Assembly (NCBI GenBank): GCA_964564735.1 | Contig: CAZMCH010000095.1 | Coordinates: 1 to 15,937, forward strand | DNA length: 15,937 nucleotides | DNA from: CAZMCH01 sp964564735 | GTDB lineage: Bacteria; Poribacteria; DTPJ01 | Direction of reading: 5' to 3' | Shown here: positions 1 to 8,235 of the stretch, piece after piece | Numbering within the stretch: position 1 is the stretch's first letter | Layout of the letters: every line of letters begins with the position of its first letter | The notes under the pieces: model-generated | Told to the model about the DNA's origin: nothing | Database searches by the model: none | The model's input: only the letters and a program-made list of their open reading frames with translations | Translations under genes and position numbers: made by a program

Positions 1-1072
1 TTGCATTATATACCTGAGCTTTTGCCTCTAATCTTCCTGAATATACCCTAATATATGCCAATTTTCCCATGTGTGGATCAAAAACAATCTTAAAAACTAG
101 ACCAGCTAAAGGCTCTGTATCATTGGCAAAACGTGTTTCTATCTCATTATTAGCAGGATTAATTCCTCTAATTGGGGGTATATCAATAGGTGAAGGCATA
201 AAATACACAATCGCATCAAGTAACTTCTGTATCCCCTTATTTCTCAAGGCCGCTCCACAAAGGACTGGAACTATATCTGAACTTATTGTTGCGTTTCTGA
301 TACAACCGATTATATCTTCATAAGTTAAATCTTCGCCATCAAGATATTTTGTCATAACTTCATCGTCATATTCAACGATGGCTTCTAGCATTTTTTCTCT
401 ATATTCTTCTGCCAAATAGAGCATATCATCTGGAATATCATCTTCTTCATAAGTTTCACCAAGACTTGCATCATTCCAAATAAGGCTTTTCATCTCAATT
501 AAATCAATAACGCCTCTAAAATCTTTCTCCTCACCGATTGGTATTTGTATTGGAACTGGATTAGTACCAAGCCGTTCTACCATCATATCGATAGTCCTGT
601 AAAAATCAGCACCAGTTCGATCCATCTTATTTATAAATGCTATTCGTGGAATTCCATACTTATCAGCTTGTTTCCAAACGGTCTCAGATTGAGGCTGAAC
701 GCCTCCAACACCACAAAAAACAGCAACAGCACCATCTAATACTCTAAGAGATCGCTCTACTTCAACAGTGAAATCAACATGCCCTGGTGTATCTATTATA
801 TTAATATTATATCCCTTCCATTTGCATGTTGTTGCTGCAGATGTTATTGTTATACCTCGTTCTTGCTCTATTTCCATCCAATCCATAGTCGCCGCACCAT
901 CATGGACTTCGCCTATTCTGTGAACCTTTCCAGTATAGTATAGTATCCTCTCAGAAACCGTTGTCTTCCCTGCATCAATATGTGCCATAATTCCAATATT
1001 ACGAGTCCTTGTCAAAGGAAGTTCAGGTCTTGATATTTCTATTTTTTCTCTACTTTTAGCTTCTATTGTCAT
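1..1072 (-). CDS. fusA: Elongation factor G (N-terminal part, cut by window edge)
   Basis: GTPase that drives ribosomal translocation and, with RRF, ribosome recycling in the cytoplasm. The window holds the first 357 codons of a protein normally near 690 residues: the whole G domain and the beginning of domain II. Visible motifs are the P-loop AHIDAGKTT, the switch I stretch ending ERGITITSAATT, the G3 motif DTPGHVDF and the G4 motif NKMD. The GGVQPQSET segment fits the housekeeping EF-G class rather than RF3 or a tetracycline-resistance protein. The ATG at 1070-1072 is preceded by GGGTGG and lies 19 bases after rpsG, the usual str-operon arrangement. The 3' end lies beyond position 1, so domains III-V cannot be judged. 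Confidence 0.97.
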   Translation of the reverse strand, partial: MTIEAKSREKIEISRPELPLTRTRNIGIMAHIDAGKTTVSERILYYTGKVHRIGEVHDGAATMDWMEIEQERGITITSAATTCKWKGYNINIIDTPGHVDFTVEVERSLRVLDGAVAVFCGVGGVQPQSETVWKQADKYGIPRIAFINKMDRTGADFYRTIDMMVERLGTNPVPIQIPIGEEKDFRGVIDLIEMKSLIWNDASLGETYEEDDIPDDMLYLAEEYREKMLEAIVEYDDEVMTKYLDGEDLTYEDIIGCIRNATISSDIVPVLCGAALRNKGIQKLLDAIVYFMPSPIDIPPIRGINPANNEIETRFANDTEPLAGLVFKIVFDPHMGKLAYIRVYSGRLEAKAQVYNA

Positions 1073-1091
1073 TGAGGATAACCACCCTAAT

Positions 1092-1562
1092 TTACCATCT
1101 ATAATGAGCAAACGCCTTATTGGCTTCTGCCATTCTAAAAGTATCGAGTTTCTTTTTAATTGAGGCGCCTTCGTTATTAGATGCTTCGATTAGCTCTGCT
1201 GCAAGCCTTTCTTTCATTGTCTTTTCGCCTCTCGAACGCGCATAAGTTATTATCCAACGAATTGCAAGAGCATTCTTACGATCTGCCCTTACCTCAACAG
1301 GAACTTGATATGTTGCACCACCAACTCGCCTTGATTTCACTTCCAGAGTTGGCTTTACGTTATTAACTGCTTGTTGAAATATGGTCATCGGATCTTGATT
1401 AGTCTTGGTTTGTATTACATCAAAACAATTATATAATATCGACTCCGCTGTGCTTTTTTTACCATCGAACATAAGACTATTTACGAATTTTGTTATCAAT
1501 TTATTGTTATGTTTTGGATCGGGCATTACATCCCTTTTTACTATTTCTCTACGCCTTGGCAT
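1092..1562 (-). CDS. rpsG: Small ribosomal subunit protein S7
   Basis: Primary 16S rRNA-binding protein that nucleates assembly of the 30S head and lies near the E site. It is 156 residues long, the normal bacterial length. It begins MPRRREIVKRDVMPDP and carries the family core SRRVGGATYQVPVEVR followed by the AIRWI segment, and ends in the typical AFAHYRW. The ATG is preceded by GGAGG at 10 bases. It sits between rpsL (54-base gap) and fusA (19-base gap), so it is cotranscribed with them. In enterobacteria S7 represses its own operon by binding the rpsL-rpsG spacer; the spacer here is short and I see no clear match to that structure. Confidence 0.98.
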   Translation of the reverse strand: MPRRREIVKRDVMPDPKHNNKLITKFVNSLMFDGKKSTAESILYNCFDVIQTKTNQDPMTIFQQAVNNVKPTLEVKSRRVGGATYQVPVEVRADRKNALAIRWIITYARSRGEKTMKERLAAELIEASNNEGASIKKKLDTFRMAEANKAFAHYRW

Positions 1563-1616
1563 TACAATTAAACCTCCGATTTTGGATGCAGAAACTCTAT
1601 CTCTTTATATCAAATA

Positions 1617-1991
1617 TTAAGACTTAGGCTTTTTTGCACCATACTTTGATCTGCCCTGTTTCCTATTTGCCACGCCTGCACAATCAAGAGCGCCTCTAAC
1701 TATATGGTACCTTACATTTGATAAATCTTTTACTCTACCCCCACGAACCAATACTATTGAGTGATCTTGAAGATTATGGTCTATACCCGGAATATAGCAT
1801 GTAACTTCTCTGCCATTCACCAATCTAACTCTGGCAACTTTTCTCAATGCAGAATTCGGCTTTTTGGGGGCAACTGCTTTTACCTGAAGAACAACACCTC
1901 GTCTTTGGGGACATTGTAACAAAGCAGGAGATTTACTTCTCTTAGATGATTTTTTGCGATTTTTCCTAATTAATTGACTAATTGTCGGCAC
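1617..1991 (-). CDS. rpsL: Small ribosomal subunit protein S12 (GTG start)
   Basis: Decoding-centre protein of the 30S subunit and the classic target of streptomycin-resistance mutations. The 124-residue product has the normal length and the signatures PTISQLIRKNR, APKKPNSALRKV and RGALDCAGV. The GTG at 1989-1991 is chosen because AGGAGG lies 7 bases upstream and the protein then begins exactly where S12 should; a longer in-frame reading from an ATG at 2078 would add 29 hydrophobic residues without a ribosome site. Lys43 and Lys88 are retained. The usual Pro91-Gly92 is replaced by Ser-Asn in the stretch RVKDLSNVRYH, a position where substitutions affect streptomycin response in other bacteria. 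First gene of the operon. Confidence 0.97.
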   Translation of the reverse strand: MPTISQLIRKNRKKSSKRSKSPALLQCPQRRGVVLQVKAVAPKKPNSALRKVARVRLVNGREVTCYIPGIDHNLQDHSIVLVRGGRVKDLSNVRYHIVRGALDCAGVANRKQGRSKYGAKKPKS

Positions 1992-2300
1992 TTCAATACC
2001 TCCTAGACGCAAATTTATCAATAGAATATAAAAAACATAAAAACTCCATAAGGAGATAAATACAAATGTGGATTTCATTTTTCAAAATGTATTTCTTGAA
2101 AAGATGAAATTGCAAGTTCTTAATGAGGATTATTTAAGGAGTGACCAGCATGGCTAAAGGCGAGAAAATCAAATGACCCTTTGCCGAACTCCAGACATAA
2201 ATATAGCCCCTTCTAGGGGCATTAATATCTGTAACCAAATTATAAATTTCCGAAAAAATCACCCCTTTGGTTAAAAAATCTTGATGTTACATGAGTCAAC
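1992..2300 (-). promoter_or_regulatory. Long 5' leader of the str operon with a small hairpin
   Basis: About 300 bases lie between the predicted start of transcription near 2300 and the rpsL GTG. The only compact structure I can see is a perfect 5-bp GC hairpin, GCCCC/GGGGC, at 2206-2220. It has no U-run after it, so it is not an obvious terminator. The leader has several short open frames, none convincing. A leader of this length could hold a ribosomal-protein binding site, but that is inference from operon position only. Confidence 0.4.
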
Positions 2301-2307
2301 CTTTATG

Positions 2308-2336
2308 ATTATATCAAACACCCTAAAATTTGTCAA
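2308..2336 (-). promoter_or_regulatory. Sigma70-type promoter of the str operon
   Basis: On the minus strand, TTGACA (2331-2336) and TATAAT (2308-2313) are separated by exactly 17 bases. Both hexamers match the consensus at all six positions. Transcription would start near 2300 and run into rpsL-rpsG-fusA. The operon is therefore probably not dependent on an upstream rpoBC transcript. Confidence 0.85.
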
Positions 2337-2371
2337 GCCACTTTATTAGTTTTTTTTGACACTAATAAATA

Positions 2372-2527
2372 TTACTGACAGAAATTTGCTATTACTTTTT
2401 TGTTGATTTTATCTAAAATAAATGGTAAAATTATATCCGTAGATAGTTTCTCTACAAAAACTCCCACATTTACATAAAAATAATTGCAAATCATGAGGGA
2501 TTTGCCATATATTGTTTTTATGCCCAT
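2372..2527 (-). CDS. Possible 51-residue hypothetical protein
   Basis: An uninterrupted 51-codon frame begins at ATG 2525-2527, with AAGGA 7 bases upstream, and stops just before the -35 box of the str promoter. The product starts MGIKTIYGKSLMIC and contains a mixed hydrophobic middle (TDIILPFILDKI); no signal peptide or known motif is recognisable. A weak promoter-like pair (TTGCAT, 17 bases, TATTTT) lies upstream. The frame stays open for another 12 codons upstream of the ATG, so it could also be a remnant of a longer gene. In DNA this AT-rich a chance frame of this size is possible, and the ribosome site is the main support. Confidence 0.35.
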   Translation of the reverse strand: MGIKTIYGKSLMICNYFYVNVGVFVEKLSTDIILPFILDKINKKVIANFCQ

Positions 2528-2722
2528 AATAATTCCTTCTATAAAAACATATTCAATAGAATATTAATTGCTATAGAAAAAATATCATTGCAGTTTTAAT
2601 CATGCAATATATTTAATCTAAAATATCCATATTGGATTCAGTAATATTAAAAAAGGCAAAAGAGGTAGCAATAAATGTTCTCAATAGGTTCAATCACTAT
2701 ATCTCTAAAACTTTTGTCATAA

Positions 2723-2751
2723 GTTACAGATAATAAAAAATCAACTATAAT
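2723..2751 (+). promoter_or_regulatory. Candidate promoter of the AMIN-domain gene
   Basis: TATAAT at 2746-2751 is a perfect -10 box. The hexamer 17 bases upstream, GTTACA (2723-2728), matches the -35 consensus at four of six positions. The start would fall near 2758, about 45 bases before the ATG at 2803. The rest of 2528-2722 holds no convincing gene; a short plus-strand frame (about 2630-2735) has no ribosome site. Confidence 0.5.
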
Positions 2752-2802
2752 AATTATCTGCCTCTTACCAATGAAGATTTACTGAAAAATGTGGAGGAAA
2801 TC

Positions 2803-3546
2803 ATGAAAATTACGTACAAAATAATAATAATAGCTATTTTTGCTTTATTTACATTTTCAGTTACATGCGCCGAAACGTCTATAATTGAAAATGTTAGGCA
2901 TTACACTGAAAAAGAAAAAACAAGAATTGTGATTCAGCTTGATCAAGATGCCAAATACCAAACAAAATATGACAAAGAACACAATCTAATCATATCTTTA
3001 GTCAATGGCAAAATTGGCAGTTCTCAAAATCTTATCAAAGTCAATGATGGATTAGTTGGCACTGTGTCATTGAAAGAAGAAAAAGGGAAAGCCAATATTA
3101 TCATATCATTTACAAAACCAGCCGCTTTCAATGTCTTTCCATTAGAATCACCTAATCGCATCGTCATTGATACTACAACATATGAAAACATTCTAACACC
3201 CGGGGTTATAGAAGTAGAAGAAATCGAACAAGAACCAGCAAATTTAATACCCGATAAAGCTTCAGAACAAAATACAATTCAGAATAACGAAATGACTGGA
3301 TTAATCGAAGCAAATACAGAAGAAAATACCACAAAAAAAACTAATAACAATTTATGGTTCTCGGGAGCAGATTACGGCATTATTTCTGCTTTTTTTGACG
3401 TTTTAATTTTAGGAATCGTTATTTATATGGATATTAAAATAACAAATTTCAAAAAAGCTAATGATAGAACAACAAGAAGAAACAGAAAAGCCCCAAAAGA
3501 ACAAGAGATATTTGCCAATATGATTGAGCAAACCGAAAGTGAATAA
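2803..3546 (+). CDS. Secreted AMIN-domain protein with C-terminal membrane segment
   Basis: 247 residues from the ATG at 2803, chosen over an in-frame GTG at 2791 because TGGAGG (2792-2797) sits 5 bases before the ATG and overlaps the GTG. A signal peptide (residues 1-24: lysine, hydrophobic run, cleavage near TCA-ET) is followed by a single AMIN domain at about 27-125, ending in the typical SPNRIVIDT strand. AMIN domains occur in amidases such as AmiC and in the secretin PilQ, where they bind peptidoglycan or envelope partners. A Glu/Asn-rich linker then leads to one hydrophobic segment (about 190-208) and a basic tail with RRNRK. No amidase or secretin domain is present, so it probably tethers or scaffolds. 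The gene stands alone, convergent with pepP. Confidence 0.75.
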   Translation: MKITYKIIIIAIFALFTFSVTCAETSIIENVRHYTEKEKTRIVIQLDQDAKYQTKYDKEHNLIISLVNGKIGSSQNLIKVNDGLVGTVSLKEEKGKANIIISFTKPAAFNVFPLESPNRIVIDTTTYENILTPGVIEVEEIEQEPANLIPDKASEQNTIQNNEMTGLIEANTEENTTKKTNNNLWFSGADYGIISAFFDVLILGIVIYMDIKITNFKKANDRTTRRNRKAPKEQEIFANMIEQTESE

Positions 3547-3572
3547 TCTAATCACCTTCTGAATTTGTTTTC

Positions 3573-3613
3573 GTAGCCCAAGATTCAGTCTTGGCAATAT
3601 AAAATTGGGCTAC
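3573..3613. terminator. Hairpin between convergent genes
   Basis: A perfect 9-bp inverted repeat (GTAGCCCAA at 3573-3581, TTGGGCTAC at 3605-3613) lies between the plus-strand AMIN gene and minus-strand pepP. Inside it is an alternative 6-bp stem, CCAAGA/TCTTGG (3579-3595), that uses part of the same 5' arm, so the two structures exclude each other. Neither side has a strong T-run. A shared transcription end is the likely role. Confidence 0.5.
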
Positions 3614-3636
3614 AAAACACTATTATTTATTTATCT

Positions 3637-4926
3637 TTATTTAGACATAATCATCTCAATATCTTCTATTTTCTTTGGAACTGATGATGTCAGAACTTCA
3701 TTTCCGTTTTCAGTAACTAGTACATCATCTTCAATTCGTATTCCTATGCCCTTATATTGCTCATCGACATCCTCCATATCTTCTGCAATATAAAGACCCG
3801 GCTCAACAGTTACGATCATACCCGGTTCAAACACCCTCATCTCATCACCATTTTTTCTACTGCCTACATCATGAACATCAAGCCCTAGCCAATGACCTGT
3901 TCCGTGCATATAAAACTTACTTAGAGATTTTTCTTCCTTTATTTTATCTTTTTCGCCCTTTAATAGCCCTATATCTATAAGTCTATCTGTTATAACATCG
4001 ACAGCCTTTTCATGATAAGCATCAAGTCTATTCCCGGGTTTTATTTCCTCAATAGCCAACATTTGAGCATCAAGAACTATACTATAGAGTATGCGTTGAA
4101 TATCTGAAAATCTCCCATTTGCAGGAAAGGTTCGCGTTATGTCTGCTGAATAATGTCCGTATTCTGCACCAGCATCGATGAGTATAAGATCACCATCTTT
4201 TATCATGCAATTATTTGTATCATAGTGAAGACAAGTTGCATTTGCACCTGCACCTACTATGCTTGGATAAGCAGGTTCATCAGAACCATTTTTCATAAAA
4301 GCATATTCCAAAATAGCTTGTAATTCGTATTCATACATATTTGGTCTTGTGGACTTCATAGCAGAAATATATCCCTCTGCTGTTATTTCAATGGCTTTTT
4401 TTATTAAATTAATCTCATGAGAATCTTTTATCACTCGCATATCTCTTATCATATCAGCAGGATCAACGATTGCAACAGGACCCCTTAAAGATTCATATCG
4501 CTTGCCCCTTAATTGCTTTAACAAACTAAGCACTTTTGTATCCAGATTCTCGTTTCCACCTATTGTATAATAGACATTTTCAATATTTTCAAAATACTTT
4601 GATATATTGCTATCAAGATCATTAATAGAATATGCAATATCAACACCTAACTCATCTTTTGCCTTTTCTATGCCAAGTCTTTTCCCTGTCCATATTTCTT
4701 GATTTCTATCTTTTGCTCTGACAAAGATTATCTCTTTATGTTCAGGATGTTCTGGAGCAAGGATTAAGACCGATTCAGGCTCACCAAATCCTGTCAAATA
4801 ATAGAAACTGCTATCTTGTCTATATCTATGACGGCAACTGTTTGCACTTCCAATAATCAAAGCACCGTTTTTTAGTTTTGACATGAGTCTCTCACGTCTG
4901 CTTTTATATATTTCCAGATTATCCAA
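3637..4926 (-). CDS. pepP: Xaa-Pro aminopeptidase (M24B)
   Basis: Cytosolic dimetal peptidase that removes an N-terminal residue preceding proline. The 429 residues match the family length: an N-terminal creatinase-like domain (about 1-165) and a pita-bread catalytic domain (about 170-420). All metal ligands are visible: Asp251 (LIDAGAEYG), Asp262 (ADITRTF), His345 (HGTGHWLGLDVHD), Glu375 (VEPGLYI) and Glu399 (GIRIEDD). His341 and His352 occupy the positions of the auxiliary active-site histidines. There is no signal peptide. The start is TTG at 4924-4926, with AAGGAG 7 bases upstream; no nearby ATG has a comparable site. It is the last gene of the minus-strand run from 8211, after a 48-base gap. 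Confidence 0.93.
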   Translation of the reverse strand: MDNLEIYKSRRERLMSKLKNGALIIGSANSCRHRYRQDSSFYYLTGFGEPESVLILAPEHPEHKEIIFVRAKDRNQEIWTGKRLGIEKAKDELGVDIAYSINDLDSNISKYFENIENVYYTIGGNENLDTKVLSLLKQLRGKRYESLRGPVAIVDPADMIRDMRVIKDSHEINLIKKAIEITAEGYISAMKSTRPNMYEYELQAILEYAFMKNGSDEPAYPSIVGAGANATCLHYDTNNCMIKDGDLILIDAGAEYGHYSADITRTFPANGRFSDIQRILYSIVLDAQMLAIEEIKPGNRLDAYHEKAVDVITDRLIDIGLLKGEKDKIKEEKSLSKFYMHGTGHWLGLDVHDVGSRKNGDEMRVFEPGMIVTVEPGLYIAEDMEDVDEQYKGIGIRIEDDVLVTENGNEVLTSSVPKKIEDIEMIMSK

Positions 4927-4974
4927 AATCCCTCTCCTTAGTATGTGATTATTAAATGGACTTGTATAAAGTCT

Positions 4975-6075
4975 CTATTTTCTAGGTTTAACAGGACAAA
5001 GCTTATAATCTGTTCGCTTAATACTATCATCATAATTAGGGTTATAATCAGTATTATTGGAATAAATCACATCCCCGCTTGCATTTATCCAGCGATTTTT
5101 CCACTCATTAGAGCCTACTTCAACTTCCTTTGTATAAGGATTAATATATTCCTCTTGAGAAGTCAAGTTAAGATACATATCATTTCTTATTTGCTCGTTT
5201 GTCTGAATTCTGTTTTCCATGATTTGTTTGTTTATATCATTGATATATCTTTGAGTTTTTAAAGCGATCTCTCCTCGTTGAATCTGACCTTTTATTTCAC
5301 CAGCAAGCCATTGTTCATTTATTTTTATAGAGCTTTGGATTATATATGCTATTGGTTCTATTTTGTCAAATTCATTTATTGGCGCACGAAAATGGAAAGT
5401 TTCCTTGTTTAACCACATTCCGAATCCTATTTGCCCCATATCCTCAATAACCGTGATCATTTTTTCCTTATATGCAACACCGTTCTCGTTGTATGTTACT
5501 GTTACAATTGCGGAATCATAGCTAAAATCAAACATCATATTTGTCATTGCTTGAAGATTAGCTAAATTCTTATGATATTTCTCTATTAACTTGGGAGATT
5601 TTTTAACGTCAATTAATTTCAAATCTGTTGCGTTTTGATGAGTTTGTGGAAAAACCACCTGTAGTAAGTATTCTTCTGCAGACATCAATGGATATACAGG
5701 CATCCCATTATAATTGCTTCCCGGTGGAAACAATCCCATCTGACCTGCAGGAGTCTTACGAGCATCGCAATACAAAATCTCTGGAAACCAATGAAGCCCT
5801 ACGCTTATATCATCATCTCTTTTTACAAGAAAATTCAATTTCGCTGCAATTGATTGAGCAGAACCTCCCTGATTTAAGGGATTTATGCGTATAATCCCTC
5901 CATCTGTCTTCCAACCCTTTGGAATAAGAATCGTAAATGCGTTTTCATTTGGTTCTTGAATTCTCGCAAAAACCAATGTGTCATTGGTCTTCATTTTACT
6001 TGACGATTCCGCATAAGCAGAAGCATAACACAAAACAAAAGACAATAAAACTACTGTAATTATTATCTTTGCCAT
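4975..6075 (-). CDS. Secreted protein of unknown function
   Basis: 366 residues with a clear signal peptide (residues 1-22, ending ASAYAES). The section at about 32-60 (FTILIPKGW followed by a glycine-rich turn) resembles the opening strands of PsbP-like/DUF1795 lipid-surface folds, but the match is by eye only. A charged, probably helical stretch (about 255-300) leads to a Tyr/Asn/Trp-rich end containing INPYTKEVEVGSNEW and SGDVIYS. I recognise no catalytic motif. The ATG has GAGGG 7 bases upstream, and that site lies in the 11-base gap after the usp stop, so the two are translated from one message. Export points to an envelope or extracellular role. Confidence 0.7.
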   Translation of the reverse strand: MAKIIITVVLLSFVLCYASAYAESSSKMKTNDTLVFARIQEPNENAFTILIPKGWKTDGGIIRINPLNQGGSAQSIAAKLNFLVKRDDDISVGLHWFPEILYCDARKTPAGQMGLFPPGSNYNGMPVYPLMSAEEYLLQVVFPQTHQNATDLKLIDVKKSPKLIEKYHKNLANLQAMTNMMFDFSYDSAIVTVTYNENGVAYKEKMITVIEDMGQIGFGMWLNKETFHFRAPINEFDKIEPIAYIIQSSIKINEQWLAGEIKGQIQRGEIALKTQRYINDINKQIMENRIQTNEQIRNDMYLNLTSQEEYINPYTKEVEVGSNEWKNRWINASGDVIYSNNTDYNPNYDDSIKRTDYKLCPVKPRK

Positions 6076-6086
6076 AGAATTCCCTC

Positions 6087-7070
6087 TTACAATTCTTTAT
6101 TTATATCAATAAAATCATGTTCAGGATTTTTGACACTCAAAACAGAGCATTTAGCATTCCGAACAACCGCTTCTGCAACACTACCATTTATTAGTCTTGA
6201 AAATCCACGTCTTCCATGAGTTCCCATAACGATCATATTAACATTCTCAGATTCAGCAACACCTAGAATTTCATGTCTTGGATTTCCATACAATATTCTA
6301 TCTGTTACCTTAATGCCCCTCTCTTTTGCTTGATCGCATATATCTTTAATACGTATTTGGGCAGTTTTGAGTAGTTCATCATAATATATTGTTGCAGTGT
6401 GATAGCTAGGAAGATCAACACCACTTGTCAAAGATAATTCAGCGACATTCTCAATTACATGAATGACAATGAGTTCTGTTTCGTATTCCTTTGCCAACGA
6501 TATAGCATATTTGTTTGCCAGCATAGATGGTTCAGAAAAATCCGTTGGCAGAAGAATTAATCGCTTTGCATTTTCAGATGTATCCATAAGATCGTCAAGA
6601 GATTTAATAGCATTTTGCATTTCTTCATCATAACCTGTTTGCACAGATAAAACAGGGCATGGCGCAAGTCTTACGACTCGTTCTGTTGTATTTCCTATTA
6701 ATAGACTTGATTGTCCTGTTGCTGATGACATTATGATCATATCTGCATCTATTTTTTTTGCTGTCTCAGCTATTTGATCATAGGGAGTCCCTTCTTTGAA
6801 TATAACTTCAAAATCTGTTGCATGTCTCCCTTGTTTTTTCAGAACATCAAGGATCGCTTCTTGTTTTTCCTCTTTGTAAAGATCGATAAGCTCACCAAAA
6901 CTAAATGCACCAGTCAATCCACCGGGAATATCAATATGCGGATTCTGTAAGACATGAACAATCGTAAGTGCAGACCTATATCTTCCTGCAACGGCATTGG
7001 CAAAACTGAGAGCCAATAGCGATGATTCTGATAGATCAACAGGGCAAAGAATTCTCCTAAGATTTATCAT
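6087..7070 (-). CDS. Tandem-domain universal stress protein
   Basis: 327 residues carrying two USP alpha/beta domains, about 1-145 and 167-315. Cytoplasmic; USP proteins bind ATP or signal stress and starvation states. Domain 2 has the full ATP-binding signature G-x2-G-x9-G-S (GTHG, nine residues, GS) followed by a hydrophobic strand CSVLSV. Domain 1 has SATG in place of the first glycine motif, a loop three residues shorter, and GN instead of GS, so it probably does not bind ATP in the same way. The ATG at 7070 is preferred to a GTG at 7079 because the GTG is part of the AAAGGGG ribosome site. Second gene of the four-gene minus-strand run. Confidence 0.9.
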   Translation of the reverse strand: MINLRRILCPVDLSESSLLALSFANAVAGRYRSALTIVHVLQNPHIDIPGGLTGAFSFGELIDLYKEEKQEAILDVLKKQGRHATDFEVIFKEGTPYDQIAETAKKIDADMIIMSSATGQSSLLIGNTTERVVRLAPCPVLSVQTGYDEEMQNAIKSLDDLMDTSENAKRLILLPTDFSEPSMLANKYAISLAKEYETELIVIHVIENVAELSLTSGVDLPSYHTATIYYDELLKTAQIRIKDICDQAKERGIKVTDRILYGNPRHEILGVAESENVNMIVMGTHGRRGFSRLINGSVAEAVVRNAKCSVLSVKNPEHDFIDINKEL

Positions 7071-7101
7071 TTTATTCACCCCTTTTCTAAAAGTTATTTT
7101 C

Positions 7102-8211
7102 TCATTCAGATTTTATTTTACCCCAAGTATAAGCCAAATTTCCTTTTTTTACTGCTGATGGCAATTCAGGATCAGGAAGCAAGTTAGAAAGGAATGTGAT
7201 TGCCTTTATTGCCCTTTCAACTCCCTTGTCTGAATGTCCGCCTTCATATATAAAATATTCGTGATTAATCCCTAAACTTAATAATTTATTGTGAAACGTA
7301 TCTGAAGCATCCTTAAAACCTAGTAAATCTTCCGTTCCAATATCAAAATATATGCCATTCATTGATTTTAGAGAATCAGCATATTTAGTAACCATAGTTA
7401 AAGGGTCCTGTTCCATCCATTTCTGTTTTATAGGTTCTACAATCTTCCCTGATGGATATTCAAAGGGAAGATCAACAAAATATGGTGGATTATTAAGATT
7501 TGGTGATAGCGCAGCAGATAAAGCATAGATATAATCACTATATTGTTTTTTAGAATTTGGTCCTGTCATACCATTGGGGTTCTCTTTTATCACTTCTGGC
7601 ACAACAGAATCAATCATAACTTCAAAGCCTAATGGTGGACTCATTGCTGCAACTGAGCTATAAGTATCCGAATGTTTCATTGCAAGTGTCATACATCCAT
7701 AACCGCCCATAGATGCACCAGCAATAACACAGGCATCACGATCACGTATTACCCGATAATTTGTTTGCATGTGATTAACAAGTTCTTTTGAAATATAATC
7801 TTCATAATTACCTATTAACTCTGAATTTAGATAATAGCTTCCACCATATTTGTTTTTACCATCGGGCATAACAATTATCATCTCTTTTATTACCTTCGTC
7901 TCAGCCAATCCATCAAGCAAAAAGACAACAAATTGTTCTGTTACTTCGTCAACAAACGACCTTGCATTTCCACCAAAACCATGTAAAAGGTAAATAATAG
8001 GATAGCTTTTATCAGAAGAATCATAACTAGATGGCAAATATATGACCATATTACGAACATTCGAATCACCAAGTTTATTTCCTGCCAATGCAGTGCTTGT
8101 AATTTGATCAGTAATGATTTTTCCCGAAGCAAGCGTATGCTGTGAAACAAACAATATAACAAGAAAAACTATAAATAAAATATAGGTTTCTTTTTTTAGA
8201 AAATGAGTCAT
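7102..8211 (-). CDS. Secreted esterase D-type alpha/beta hydrolase
   Basis: 369 residues with a long N-terminal hydrophobic segment (about 10-28) that is either a signal peptide or an anchor. The mature part is a putative esterase (PF00756 type, as in Fes, EstD and antigen 85 relatives). The nucleophile is Ser167 in GASMGG, the oxyanion region is HGFGG (77-81), and Asp295 (GTEDLL) and His326 (EGGHSD) complete a plausible triad. Substrate cannot be read from sequence; acyl or feruloyl esters on glycans are common for the secreted members. The ATG has AAAGGA 7 bases upstream. First gene of the run esterase-usp-unknown-pepP. Confidence 0.87.
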   Translation of the reverse strand: MTHFLKKETYILFIVFLVILFVSQHTLASGKIITDQITSTALAGNKLGDSNVRNMVIYLPSSYDSSDKSYPIIYLLHGFGGNARSFVDEVTEQFVVFLLDGLAETKVIKEMIIVMPDGKNKYGGSYYLNSELIGNYEDYISKELVNHMQTNYRVIRDRDACVIAGASMGGYGCMTLAMKHSDTYSSVAAMSPPLGFEVMIDSVVPEVIKENPNGMTGPNSKKQYSDYIYALSAALSPNLNNPPYFVDLPFEYPSGKIVEPIKQKWMEQDPLTMVTKYADSLKSMNGIYFDIGTEDLLGFKDASDTFHNKLLSLGINHEYFIYEGGHSDKGVERAIKAITFLSNLLPDPELPSAVKKGNLAYTWGKIKSE

Positions 8212-8235
8212 TTTTATTCCTTTCTTATTAAATCA

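Noticed and set aside
1992..2078. In-frame upstream extension of S12 by 29 residues from an ATG at 2078
   Set aside because: The extension is hydrophobic, has no ribosome site, and is absent from S12; the GTG at 1991 has AGGAGG at 7 bases.
2151..2177. Plus-strand MAKGEKIK mini-frame with AAGGAG upstream, reminiscent of a tuf start
   Set aside because: It ends after 8 codons, has no EF-Tu sequence after it, and lies antisense within the str leader.
2206..2220. GCCCC/GGGGC hairpin as an attenuator terminator
   Set aside because: No U-run follows on the minus strand, and no leader peptide is evident.
4945..5262. 105-codon plus-strand frame
   Set aside because: Antisense to the secreted 366-residue protein, whose signal peptide and ribosome site are clear.
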